Of a stretch of 32,688 nucleotides of DNA, positions 23,945-30,852 are shown piece after piece. The stretch's first letter is position 1. The number at the start of each line of letters is the position of its first letter. The notes beneath the pieces are model-generated. The model was not told where the DNA came from, ran no database searches, and saw only the letters and a program-made list of their open reading frames with translations. The DNA is from Myxococcota bacterium. Lineage in GTDB: Bacteria; Myxococcota_A; UBA9160; SZUA-336. Position numbers and translations under genes: made by a program. Where the stretch lies: NCBI GenBank assembly GCA_035498015.1, contig DATKAO010000079.1, forward strand, positions 1 through 32,688. The letters run 5' to 3'.

Positions 23945-24936
23945 CGCCGATAGTCTGGCAGGCCCTCGCGGATCCGGGCGGAAAAGTCGGGCGCAAAGCC
24001 GGCCGCCTTCGCCCGCTCGGTCACGTCGCTCTTCGCCTTCAGCTCCTCGAACGGCATGCTCCGGTCGAGCGAGCCGCGCTGGTACATGAGCCCGTCGAGA
24101 TAGCCGTTCGCGAGCATCTTCCACGAGATCGGCACCTGGCCGCCCGCGTGGATGACCCGATTGCGGATCGTGGTGGTGCAGTTCTGGGTGAGCGCGTTGT
24201 ACCAGGTCGGGTGCTGGTCGAGCTCGTTCACCTCGGCGAGATAGTCGAGCAGGAGCCGCTTCGCGTTCGGCACCGGCGCGGTCAGCCGGTACAGGTAGGT
24301 GTGCTCGCCGCGCACGATGTCGCGCACGCCGATCACGTCGCGCTCGTCGGCCACCACGTAGTAGAGCTCGTACTGGCGGAAGAAGCCGAGCAGGGCCGAG
24401 TACGACTCACCTTTCTCCTTGCGCGTCTCGATCGAGATCGCGAGCGGCCGCGAGTCCTCGAACTCCCAGGCCACGATCGTGTGCGCGTACAGCGTCGGGC
24501 CCCAGAACGAGATGAACAGGTCGATACCGCGCAGCTTGTCGAGGTCGTAGGTGCGCGTGTCCCAGTGCTCGTCGAAGTCGGTGTCGCTGCGGTAGGTGAA
24601 GTCGCGCACGTTCTCGATCGTGACCTTGCTGCCGTCGATGCGCGCGTGCGCGGTCTTGGCGACCTCGGGCAGCCAGTCGCGGTCGTTGCGCGGGGGGATG
24701 CGCAGCCACCAGGCCATGACCGCTACACCGATCAGGATCAGCGCGAGCAGCGCGCGGCCGTAGGGCCGCACGAACGCCAGACACGCCAGCGCGGCCACGG
24801 CGAAGAACGCGACCAGCGCGCCGGCCACGGAGCGTGCCACCGGCCCGTCGATCCAGAGCGCGGCACCCGCCCAGAGACAGAACAAGAGCACGAAGGGCGT
24901 GAGCAGGGCGAGGCCCATTCCACGCGCGAGACTCAC
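23941..24936 (-). CDS. DUF4105 (Lnb N-terminal-like) membrane protein
   Basis: A 331-aa protein. Three hydrophobic segments at the N-terminus (about 8-27, 36-55 and 60-77) anchor a large soluble domain, presumably outside the membrane. The domain carries DUF4105-like elements: WDTRTYDLDKLRGIDLFISFWGP (125-147), IAWEFEDS-like AWEFEDS (155-161), YELYYVVADERDVIGVRD (187-204), and TWYNALTQNCTTTIRNRV (244-261). The conserved N-C-T in TQNCTT suggests a catalytic or structural Cys; DUF4105 is related to papain-fold-like enzymes. The start is GTG 24936; ATG 24918 is in frame. It is sandwiched between the MutS-like gene (33 nt away) and the polytopic protein (ATGA overlap). Confidence 0.82.
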   Translation of the reverse strand: MSLARGMGLALLTPFVLLFCLWAGAALWIDGPVARSVAGALVAFFAVAALACLAFVRPYGRALLALILIGVAVMAWWLRIPPRNDRDWLPEVAKTAHARIDGSKVTIENVRDFTYRSDTDFDEHWDTRTYDLDKLRGIDLFISFWGPTLYAHTIVAWEFEDSRPLAISIETRKEKGESYSALLGFFRQYELYYVVADERDVIGVRDIVRGEHTYLYRLTAPVPNAKRLLLDYLAEVNELDQHPTWYNALTQNCTTTIRNRVIHAGGQVPISWKMLANGYLDGLMYQRGSLDRSMPFEELKAKSDVTERAKAAGFAPDFSARIREGLPDYRR

Positions 24937-24969
24937 TTCGGCAGGCTCGGACCGTTCACGTGCGGCAGC

Positions 24970-26769
24970 CTATCCTTGGGGGTCGGCGAAGTCGAGCCCG
25001 ACCGCGCGCATCAGCGCGAGCGCGTTGCCGCGGGCAATCACCCCTTCGCGCAGCCGGTAGTCGAAGTGCAGGACGCCGTTCGCGACCTGATCTTCGAAGT
25101 GGGCGTTGCGGGCGCGCGGCGCGAGCTCGTCGGCGATCGCGGTGAGTGCCAGGTCGTGCGTGGTCACGAGGCCGATCGCGCCGCGCCGCAGCAGCTCGCG
25201 CAGCAACGCCTCGGCGCCGATGCGCCGGTCGTGTGAGTTGGTGCCGGAGAGGATCTCGTCGAGCAGGAACAAGAGAGGGAATTGGCCCGTGCAGCGATCC
25301 ACCACGCGGCGCAGCGCCTGGAGCTCGGCCCAGAAGCGAGACGCGCCGTCGCGCAGCGAGTCCACGACCTGCAGCACGGCGCCCAACGCGAGCGGAGACA
25401 CGCGCAGCCGCGCGGCGCGCACCGGCGCGCCCGCCAGCGCCATGACCAGCGCCGTGCCCACGCTGCGCAGGAAGGTGCTCTTGCCCGACATGTTCGAGCC
25501 CGAGACGACGACCAGCGCGTGACTCGCGTCGAGACACAGGTCGTTGCGCACGCAGCGCCCCTCGTCGATCAGCGGGTGACCCAGCTGCTCGGCGTCGAAC
25601 AGCGGGCCCCCGTCGCAGACCTCGGGAAACGGGTCGTCCGGGTGCTCGAAGGCGTAGCCCGCCAGGTCGGACAGCGCCTCGAGCTCGCCCAGGGTCTCGA
25701 GCCAGCGCGCCACTCCGGCGCCGCAGCGCGCGCGCCAGGCTTCGAGCGCGTACGCGCCCTGCGCGCCCCACAGCAGCACCAGCGCGATCGGCGCGAACAG
25801 CTGGTTGCGACGCCAGTCGAGCACCGACACGATCCGGTGTAGCTGGGCGATCTGGCGCGATGCCGGCTCGCCGTCGGTGTCGAGCGCGGCGCGCAGCGCG
25901 ACGAGCCGCGGCGAGGTGAAGCGCTCCCGCTCGACCCGTGCCAGGAGGACCGCGAGCTGCGCGAGGTCGCGCGCGCGCGGCTCGATCGCATGCAGCACGG
26001 CCGTCACGCGCCGGCCCAGGACGACCATCACGGCGCCTTCGGCGAGGCCCAGCACCAAGAGCGCAGGGGTCGTCTCCGTCCACACGAAGGCCGCGACGAG
26101 CGCGCACGCGGTCGCCAGCCCGAGCGCCGCGAGCGCGACGCGCGACGCGCTGCCCGCGAGCCGGGCCGGCGCCGTGGCCCAGGCCACGAGTGACTCCGGG
26201 TGCACGCCCTCGCGCACCTCGGGCCCGGCGCTGAACCAGTCCTCGCGCAGCGCGAGGCGCGGCCGCAGCTCTTCGGCCGCCTGCTGGCGCGCGCGCACCT
26301 CGTCCGGCGCCGCGGCCTCGAGCAGCCAGCCGGCCAGACGCGCCTGGCCGCTCGCGGTCTGCGCCTGGGACAAGAGTGCGAACAACGAGCCCGGCCCGAA
26401 CAGATCGAGCTGCGCGGCGTAGGGGTGAGCGGGGTCCGCGTGACGCTCTCCGGTGTTGCCCCAGGGCGCGTCGAGCAGGCCGAGCCGCGCGAGCCCGCGC
26501 TCGTAGAACTCCACGCCGCGCCGCGCGCGGAGCTCGTCGCGCCGCGCCGCCTCGTGCCGCAGCACGAGCGCCACGAAGCCGGCCGCGAGCGGCGCGAGCC
26601 ACCCGCCACTCACTCGGCCCGCCCAGAACGCGAGCCAGGCCACGCCCAGGCCCGTCGCGAACACGGCCAGGCGCGCGTTCGAGAGCCAGCGCGTGCGCCG
26701 CGCGGCGGCGGCGGCGCTGGCGCGGCGCTCCGCGAGCAGCGCGCCGTAGTGCGCGGGAACGTCCGTCAT
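24970..26769 (-). CDS. Membrane-anchored MutS-family ATPase
   Basis: A 599-aa protein with a MutS-type ATPase domain at its C-terminus and membrane segments in front. Walker A is GSNMSGKST at 424-432, Walker B LLFLLDE at 499-505, a signature-like SGTNSHDR follows at 508-515, and a switch His occurs in LVTTHDLAL. Hydrophobic segments lie near 34-52, 57-71, 211-230, 235-252 and 324-340. The mismatch-recognition domain I of MutS (with Phe-X-Glu) is absent, so it is unlikely to be a canonical mismatch repair protein. Related membrane MutS-like proteins are annotated simply as MutS in several phyla. Function is unknown. It leads a three-gene run with DUF4105 and polytopic proteins. Confidence 0.87.
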   Translation of the reverse strand: MTDVPAHYGALLAERRASAAAAARRTRWLSNARLAVFATGLGVAWLAFWAGRVSGGWLAPLAAGFVALVLRHEAARRDELRARRGVEFYERGLARLGLLDAPWGNTGERHADPAHPYAAQLDLFGPGSLFALLSQAQTASGQARLAGWLLEAAAPDEVRARQQAAEELRPRLALREDWFSAGPEVREGVHPESLVAWATAPARLAGSASRVALAALGLATACALVAAFVWTETTPALLVLGLAEGAVMVVLGRRVTAVLHAIEPRARDLAQLAVLLARVERERFTSPRLVALRAALDTDGEPASRQIAQLHRIVSVLDWRRNQLFAPIALVLLWGAQGAYALEAWRARCGAGVARWLETLGELEALSDLAGYAFEHPDDPFPEVCDGGPLFDAEQLGHPLIDEGRCVRNDLCLDASHALVVVSGSNMSGKSTFLRSVGTALVMALAGAPVRAARLRVSPLALGAVLQVVDSLRDGASRFWAELQALRRVVDRCTGQFPLLFLLDEILSGTNSHDRRIGAEALLRELLRRGAIGLVTTHDLALTAIADELAPRARNAHFEDQVANGVLHFDYRLREGVIARGNALALMRAVGLDFADPQG

Positions 26770-26777
26770 CCGCGCCG

Positions 26778-26783
26778 AGCATA
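26778..26783 (-). promoter_or_regulatory. Leaderless-type -10 box before the MutS-like gene
   Basis: On the minus strand TATGCT, 8 nt before the ATG at 26769. It is in a 35-bp gap divergent with the GH1 gene. The hexamer equals that before the AraC-type gene. Confidence 0.35.
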
Positions 26784-26792
26784 GGCGCCTGG

Positions 26793-26798
26793 TACGAT
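26793..26798 (+). promoter_or_regulatory. Leaderless-type -10 box before the GH1 gene
   Basis: TACGAT, ending 6 nt before the ATG at 26805, with no ribosome site. Only 9 bp separate it from the -10-like box of the divergent gene, so RNA polymerase could probably not bind both at once. Confidence 0.42.
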
Positions 26799-26804
26799 GC
26801 GCGC

Positions 26805-28148
26805 ATGGCGTTTCTCGAGTTCCCGAAGGGCTTCCAGTGGGGCGCGGCGACGGCTGCGTATCAGATCGAAGGCGCCGCGCGCGAGGACGGCAAGGGTCTC
26901 TCGATCTGGGACGTGTTCTGCCAGCAGCCCGGCCGCGTGCAGGAGCGAGACACGGGCGACGTGGCCTGCGACCACTACCACCGCTACCGCGACGACGTGG
27001 CGCTGATGAAGCGCCTGGGGCTGCAGACCTACCGCTTCTCGGTCTCGTGGCCGCGCGTGCAGCCGTTCGGCGCAGGCGAAGCGAACGAGCGCGGGCTCGA
27101 CTTCTACTCGCGCCTGGTCGACGAGTTACTCGCCGCGGGCATCCAGCCCTGCCTCACGCTCTACCACTGGGACCTGCCGCAGGCGCTGCAGGACCTGGGA
27201 GGCTGGGCCGAGCGCACCACCGCGCAGCGCTTCGCCGACTATGCGGCGCTGGTGTACCGGCGGCTCGGAGACCGCGTGACTCGCTTCATCACTCACAACG
27301 AGCCGATCGTGACCTCGATGATGGGCTACCGCGCGGGCGTGCTCGCGCCCGGCATCCGCGACGTGCGGCTCGCGGGCCGCGCGATCCACCACCTGTTGCT
27401 GTCGCACGGCCTGGCCGTGGCCGCGTTCCGCGCCTCGGGCGTGCGCGGCGAGATCGGCATCACCAACGCCAACACCAGCTACGAGCCCGCCGACTCGACC
27501 GATGAGTCACGCGCGGCGTGCGAGCTGGCGCGCGACTTCGACACCCGCACCTGGCACGGCCCAGTGTACGGCCGCGGCTACCCGAAGTCGGTGCTCGCCT
27601 ACTACGAGCGCAACTCCGCCGCGCTGCCGATCGAGGCCGACGACCTGCGCGCGATCGCTGCGCCGACCGACTTCCTGGGCGTGAACCTGTACAGCCGCCG
27701 GCAGGTGCTGGCCGACCGCACGCGGGGCGTCGGCTACCGCAACGCGCCGCCGACGCTGCCGCTCCTGCCCATGGGCTACGAGTCGGCGCCCTTCGCGCTG
27801 GGTGACTTCCTGCGCTTCGTGTCGGCCGAATACGGCAAGCCGAGGATCTACGTGACCGAGAACGGCGTGTGCGACAACACCGCGCCGGCAGGCGGCGCGG
27901 TCGACGACGTGGAGCGCACGGAGCTCCTGCGCGGCTTCATCGCCGGCATGCACGCGGCCATCCGGGACGGCGCCGCCGACGTGCGCGCGTACTACGTCTG
28001 GTCGCTGCTCGACAACTTCGAGTGGGCGTTCGGTTACTCGAAGCGCTTCGGCATCGTGTGGACCGACTTCCAGACACAAGCGCGCATTCCCAAGCACAGC
28101 GCCGCGTTCTTCAGCGAGCTGATCCGGCGCAACGGGCTGGAGGCGTGA
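26805..28148 (+). CDS. GH1 beta-glucosidase-type glycosidase
   Basis: A 447-aa glycoside hydrolase family 1 enzyme. It begins FPKGFQWGAATAAYQIEGA (6-24), the GH1 N-terminal signature. Acid/base Glu166 is in THNEP (163-167) and nucleophile Glu352 in YVTENG (349-354). YHWDLPQALQD (120-130) and LLDNFEWAFGYSKRFGIV (57-73 from the end of the TENG segment, near 402-418) line the sugar site. There is no signal peptide, so it acts in the cytoplasm on beta-glucosides or similar. The aglycone cannot be read. The gene stands alone, with a divergent MutS-like gene upstream and a convergent gene ending 19 nt downstream. Confidence 0.95.
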   Translation: MAFLEFPKGFQWGAATAAYQIEGAAREDGKGLSIWDVFCQQPGRVQERDTGDVACDHYHRYRDDVALMKRLGLQTYRFSVSWPRVQPFGAGEANERGLDFYSRLVDELLAAGIQPCLTLYHWDLPQALQDLGGWAERTTAQRFADYAALVYRRLGDRVTRFITHNEPIVTSMMGYRAGVLAPGIRDVRLAGRAIHHLLLSHGLAVAAFRASGVRGEIGITNANTSYEPADSTDESRAACELARDFDTRTWHGPVYGRGYPKSVLAYYERNSAALPIEADDLRAIAAPTDFLGVNLYSRRQVLADRTRGVGYRNAPPTLPLLPMGYESAPFALGDFLRFVSAEYGKPRIYVTENGVCDNTAPAGGAVDDVERTELLRGFIAGMHAAIRDGAADVRAYYVWSLLDNFEWAFGYSKRFGIVWTDFQTQARIPKHSAAFFSELIRRNGLEA

Positions 28149-28167
28149 TGGACGACGCGCGCAGGCC

Positions 28168-28578
28168 CTAGGGCGCGACGGGCTCCAGCCGCAGCGCCAG
28201 CGTGCTCTTGCGCGAGCCGGGCATGAGCCAGCCCACGAGCACATCTTTGGCGCCGTACTTCGCGCGCACGAGCGCGTCGATCTCGGCAGTGGCTTCCGGC
28301 GCGGGCGTGGCGCGGTACGCGCTGGTGCTGCCGTTGCGCTCGATCTCGACCCGCGGATTCGCGCGCACGCGCTCGACCCAGCCCGAGGCGGCGTTCCCGG
28401 CGCGCAGCCACGGCTGACCGTCGCGGTCCACGATCCAGAGCGGGGTCTGGTGTTTCGCTCCCGAGGCGTCGGTCGTGGTGACCATCACGACCTCGCCCGC
28501 GGCCGGGCTGCCCAGGTAGAACAGCGACCCGAGCCAGGCCACCAGAATCACGACGACCACGAGCAGGATCCGCTTCAT
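28168..28578 (-). CDS. Small membrane-anchored protein, split-beta-barrel/DUF2255-like (tentative)
   Basis: A 136-aa protein starting MKRILLVVVVILVAWLGSLFYLG, an N-terminal membrane anchor or uncleaved signal (residues 4-23). The rest resembles the split-beta-barrel group of small flavin or deazaflavin proteins: HQTPLWIVDRDGQPWLRAG (44-62), GWVERVRANPRVEIERNG (66-83), and EIDALVRAKYG (99-109). It looks most like DUF2255 or related nitroreductase-like proteins, from memory only. Start ATG 28578 lies 4 nt after the stop of the F420-type gene, so the two are co-transcribed. An open extension of 23 codons lies in that gene and is rejected. The pairing hints at a shared electron route. Confidence 0.72.
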   Translation of the reverse strand: MKRILLVVVVILVAWLGSLFYLGSPAAGEVVMVTTTDASGAKHQTPLWIVDRDGQPWLRAGNAASGWVERVRANPRVEIERNGSTSAYRATPAPEATAEIDALVRAKYGAKDVLVGWLMPGSRKSTLALRLEPVAP

Positions 28579-28582
28579 CGGG

Positions 28583-29047
28583 TCACCCCCTCGGCTCGCA
28601 CACGAAGATCGGGATGTCCCGGCTCGTGCGCGCGCGGTAGTCGGCATACGGCGCGTAGTGACTGTCGCAGATCGGCCAGAGCTTGGGCTTCTCGTCGGCC
28701 CGAGCCAGCCTCGCGCGCAGCTCCATGCGCCGGCCGCGGTGAGTGACCGAGAGCTCGGGATGCTTCACGAGGTTCCCGTACCAGACCGGGTTCTTCGGCG
28801 CGCCGCCCAGGGACGCGACCAGCAACACGCCTTGGCCATAGGGCACGTACATGAGCGGGATCGTCAACATCCGTCCGCTCTTCGCGCCCTTCATGGTCAC
28901 GAAGCAGACGTCGTCGCCCTGCAGGCTGTTGAACCAGCGTCCGCCGGTGAGGCGGTTCAGGAACACGTGCGTGCGCGTCAGCGCCTTCACCGCCCATTTC
29001 GGCGGGGCGGCGGCCGCCTTCGGCTTCGGGTCCGAGCTGCTCGTCAT
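28583..29047 (-). CDS. Nitroreductase-family deazaflavin (F420)-dependent oxidoreductase
   Basis: A 154-aa protein of the Ddn/DUF385 type. MKGAKSGRMLTIPLMYVPYG (52-71) and VASLGGAPKNPVWYGNLVKHPE (77-98) are the recognised F420-binding motifs of that family. Members reduce quinones or nitroaromatics with F420H2. The ATG at 29047 is chosen for the GGGGAG 5 nt upstream; a GTG two codons earlier is in frame but would overlap that site. No membrane segment is seen. It follows the NudL-like gene by 12 nt. The F420-NADP oxidoreductase at 22090 is a likely supplier of reduced cofactor. Confidence 0.9.
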   Translation of the reverse strand: MTSSSDPKPKAAAAPPKWAVKALTRTHVFLNRLTGGRWFNSLQGDDVCFVTMKGAKSGRMLTIPLMYVPYGQGVLLVASLGGAPKNPVWYGNLVKHPELSVTHRGRRMELRARLARADEKPKLWPICDSHYAPYADYRARTSRDIPIFVCEPRG

Positions 29048-29059
29048 GGTCACTCCCCG

Positions 29060-29686
29060 CTATCGCCAGGCGAACACGGGCTGCTCGAAGTGAGCCACTC
29101 GCGTGTCGCGGCCGTGGATCGCCACCTCGCGAAGCTGGAATAGTACCGCGGCGGTGGGCGCGTGGATGCTGGCGTTCAACATGGGGATCGGCAGCGAGAT
29201 CACCGGTCGGTCACTTTCCGGGATGGTGCGGAGCTGCGGGATCTCGGGCCGGTCGAGGTCCGAGACGGGCACCACGTAGGCGTGCTCGACCTCCGCGGGA
29301 TTCGGGACGAGCGCGGGAGTCACTCCGCCCCAGACCACGATCGGGGTGATCGCGAAGCCGGAACGGGTGGCGTAATCGTCGAGCCGCCCCAGCACGCTCG
29401 CGGCGGGCAGCCCGAGGCCGAGCTCCTCCAAGAGCTCGCGGCGCGCGGTCTCCTCGGCCGTCTCGCCCGGATCGACCCGGCCGCCGGGCAACGCCCACTG
29501 ACCCGGGTGGTCGCGCAGGCGCGACGAGCGCCGCGTGATCAGGAAGCACGCGCGGCCCTGCGGGTCACCGACCAGCGTGGCCGCGACCGCCGCGTGCGCG
29601 AGCTGCTCGCCCCTGGCGGCCCGCGGCTCGAAGCGCGCCAGGTTCGCAGTGATCGCCTGCCGCAGCGTCTCGTCGAAGGTGGGCAG
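29060..29686 (-). CDS. Nudix hydrolase, CoA pyrophosphatase (NudL)-like
   Basis: A 208-aa Nudix protein. The Nudix box is G-X5-E-X7-RE-L-X-EE-X-G-L at 69-91 (GRVDPGETAEET...). A preceding RRSSRLRDHPGQWALPGGR (52-70) is the UPF0035/NudL-type CoA-binding motif, so it probably cleaves CoA or acyl-CoA pyrophosphates. The problem is the start: no ATG, GTG or TTG lies in frame before the Nudix box. The TTG at residue 66 (29491) would cut into the box and drop the NudL motif. A CTG at 29686 has a perfect AAGGA 6 nt upstream and gives a full-length product; a CTG at 29692 overlaps the ACAD stop as CTGA. I take CTG 29686. It follows the acyl-CoA dehydrogenases, a fitting context. Confidence 0.78.
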   Translation of the reverse strand: MPTFDETLRQAITANLARFEPRAARGEQLAHAAVAATLVGDPQGRACFLITRRSSRLRDHPGQWALPGGRVDPGETAEETARRELLEELGLGLPAASVLGRLDDYATRSGFAITPIVVWGGVTPALVPNPAEVEHAYVVPVSDLDRPEIPQLRTIPESDRPVISLPIPMLNASIHAPTAAVLFQLREVAIHGRDTRVAHFEQPVFAWR

Positions 29687-29688
29687 GG

Positions 29689-30852
29689 TCAGTCCTTCGG
29701 CAGGTGCAGGATGCGCTCGGCGATGATGTTCTTCTGGATGTTGGGCGTGCCGCCGCCGATCACGACCTCGGGCCAGTTCAGCGCGCCGGTCTGCCAGCGG
29801 CCGCCGTCGACGGTCTCGGGCGTGCCGGAGCGGTAGACCGCGGCGCTGCCCAGGAGCTCGAGCGCGAAGTCACCCATGTCGACCTCGAGCTCCGCGCGCA
29901 AGAGCTTGTTGATCGACGTCTCACTCGAGAGCGGGGCGCCTTTGAGCTGCAAGGTGAGCGCGCGCAGGCCGTTCAGCTTCATGGCCTCGATCTTGGCCTC
30001 GAACACGGCGAGCTGCCGCCGCACGCGTGGGTCGCGCGCCGCGGGCTGGCCGTTGCGCTGCGTGCGCTTGGCCAGCTCCTGCAGCTCCTCGAGCTTGCGG
30101 TACATGGCGGTCACTTCCGCGATGCTCGAGCGCTCGCTCTGCAGCGCGGACACCGTGACCTGCCAGCCCTGCCCTTCGGCGCCGAGCCGGTTCTCGACCG
30201 GCACGCGCACGTCGTTGAAGAACACCTCGGCGAACATCGCCCCGCCCGACATGTTCTGGATCGGGCGCACCTCGATGCCGGGGGTCGACATCTCGACCAG
30301 GAGACAGGTGATGCCGTCGTGCTTCGAGGCCGCGTTCGGGTCCGTGCGCACCAAGAGGATGATCCACTTCGACCACATGGCGATCGACGTCCAGATCTTC
30401 TGGCCGTTCACCACGTAGGAGTCACCCTCGCGCACGGCCTTGCACTGCAGCGCTGCCAGGTCGCTGCCCGTGCTCGGCTCCGAGTAACCCGTGCACCACT
30501 GGTACGCGCCGTCCAGGATGTCGGGGATGAAGCGCTGCTTCTGCGCCTCGGTGCCGTACTGGATGATCGCGGGGCCGACCCAGGCCAGGCCCATGAAGCA
30601 GACGCCGAGCGGCGGCGCCTTGCGCTTCGACATCTCCTCCTTGAGCACGACCTGCTCCATGATCCCGCCGCCGCCGCCACCGACCTCCTTCGGCCAGGAG
30701 AAGCCGACCCAGCGCTTGGCGCGCACCTTCTTGTTCCACTCCGCGAGGAAACGCGGGTCGAACTTGTTGGCGCCCTCGGGCAGGTTCTGGTCGAGGAAGG
30801 CGCGCACCTCGGCGCGGAAGGCCTCCTCCTGCGGACTCAGCTTGAAGTCCAT
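29689..30852 (-). CDS. Acyl-CoA dehydrogenase subunit (larger, GGTPNIQ type)
   Basis: A 387-aa acyl-CoA dehydrogenase. FAD-contact segments QWCTGYSEPSTGSDLAAL (118-136), VVNGQKIWTS (147-157) and the C-terminal IGGGTPNIQKNIIAERIL (about 365-382) are visible. Its two-gene arrangement, TGATG overlap with the following ACAD reading frame, and unlike sequences of the pair resemble heteromeric (alpha2-beta2) dehydrogenases acting on steroid side chains or other bulky acyl-CoAs. ATG 30852 has GGAGGA 5 nt upstream; a GTG one codon earlier is disregarded. The substrate is not evident. Confidence 0.9.
   Translation of the reverse strand: MDFKLSPQEEAFRAEVRAFLDQNLPEGANKFDPRFLAEWNKKVRAKRWVGFSWPKEVGGGGGGIMEQVVLKEEMSKRKAPPLGVCFMGLAWVGPAIIQYGTEAQKQRFIPDILDGAYQWCTGYSEPSTGSDLAALQCKAVREGDSYVVNGQKIWTSIAMWSKWIILLVRTDPNAASKHDGITCLLVEMSTPGIEVRPIQNMSGGAMFAEVFFNDVRVPVENRLGAEGQGWQVTVSALQSERSSIAEVTAMYRKLEELQELAKRTQRNGQPAARDPRVRRQLAVFEAKIEAMKLNGLRALTLQLKGAPLSSETSINKLLRAELEVDMGDFALELLGSAAVYRSGTPETVDGGRWQTGALNWPEVVIGGGTPNIQKNIIAERILHLPKD
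29693..29698 (-). promoter_or_regulatory. Ribosome binding site that decides a CTG start
   Basis: On the minus strand GAAGGA, inside the last codons of the acyl-CoA dehydrogenase gene, with a 6-nt gap to CTG 29686. The spacing is optimal and there is no standard start codon in frame nearby. Confidence 0.5.
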
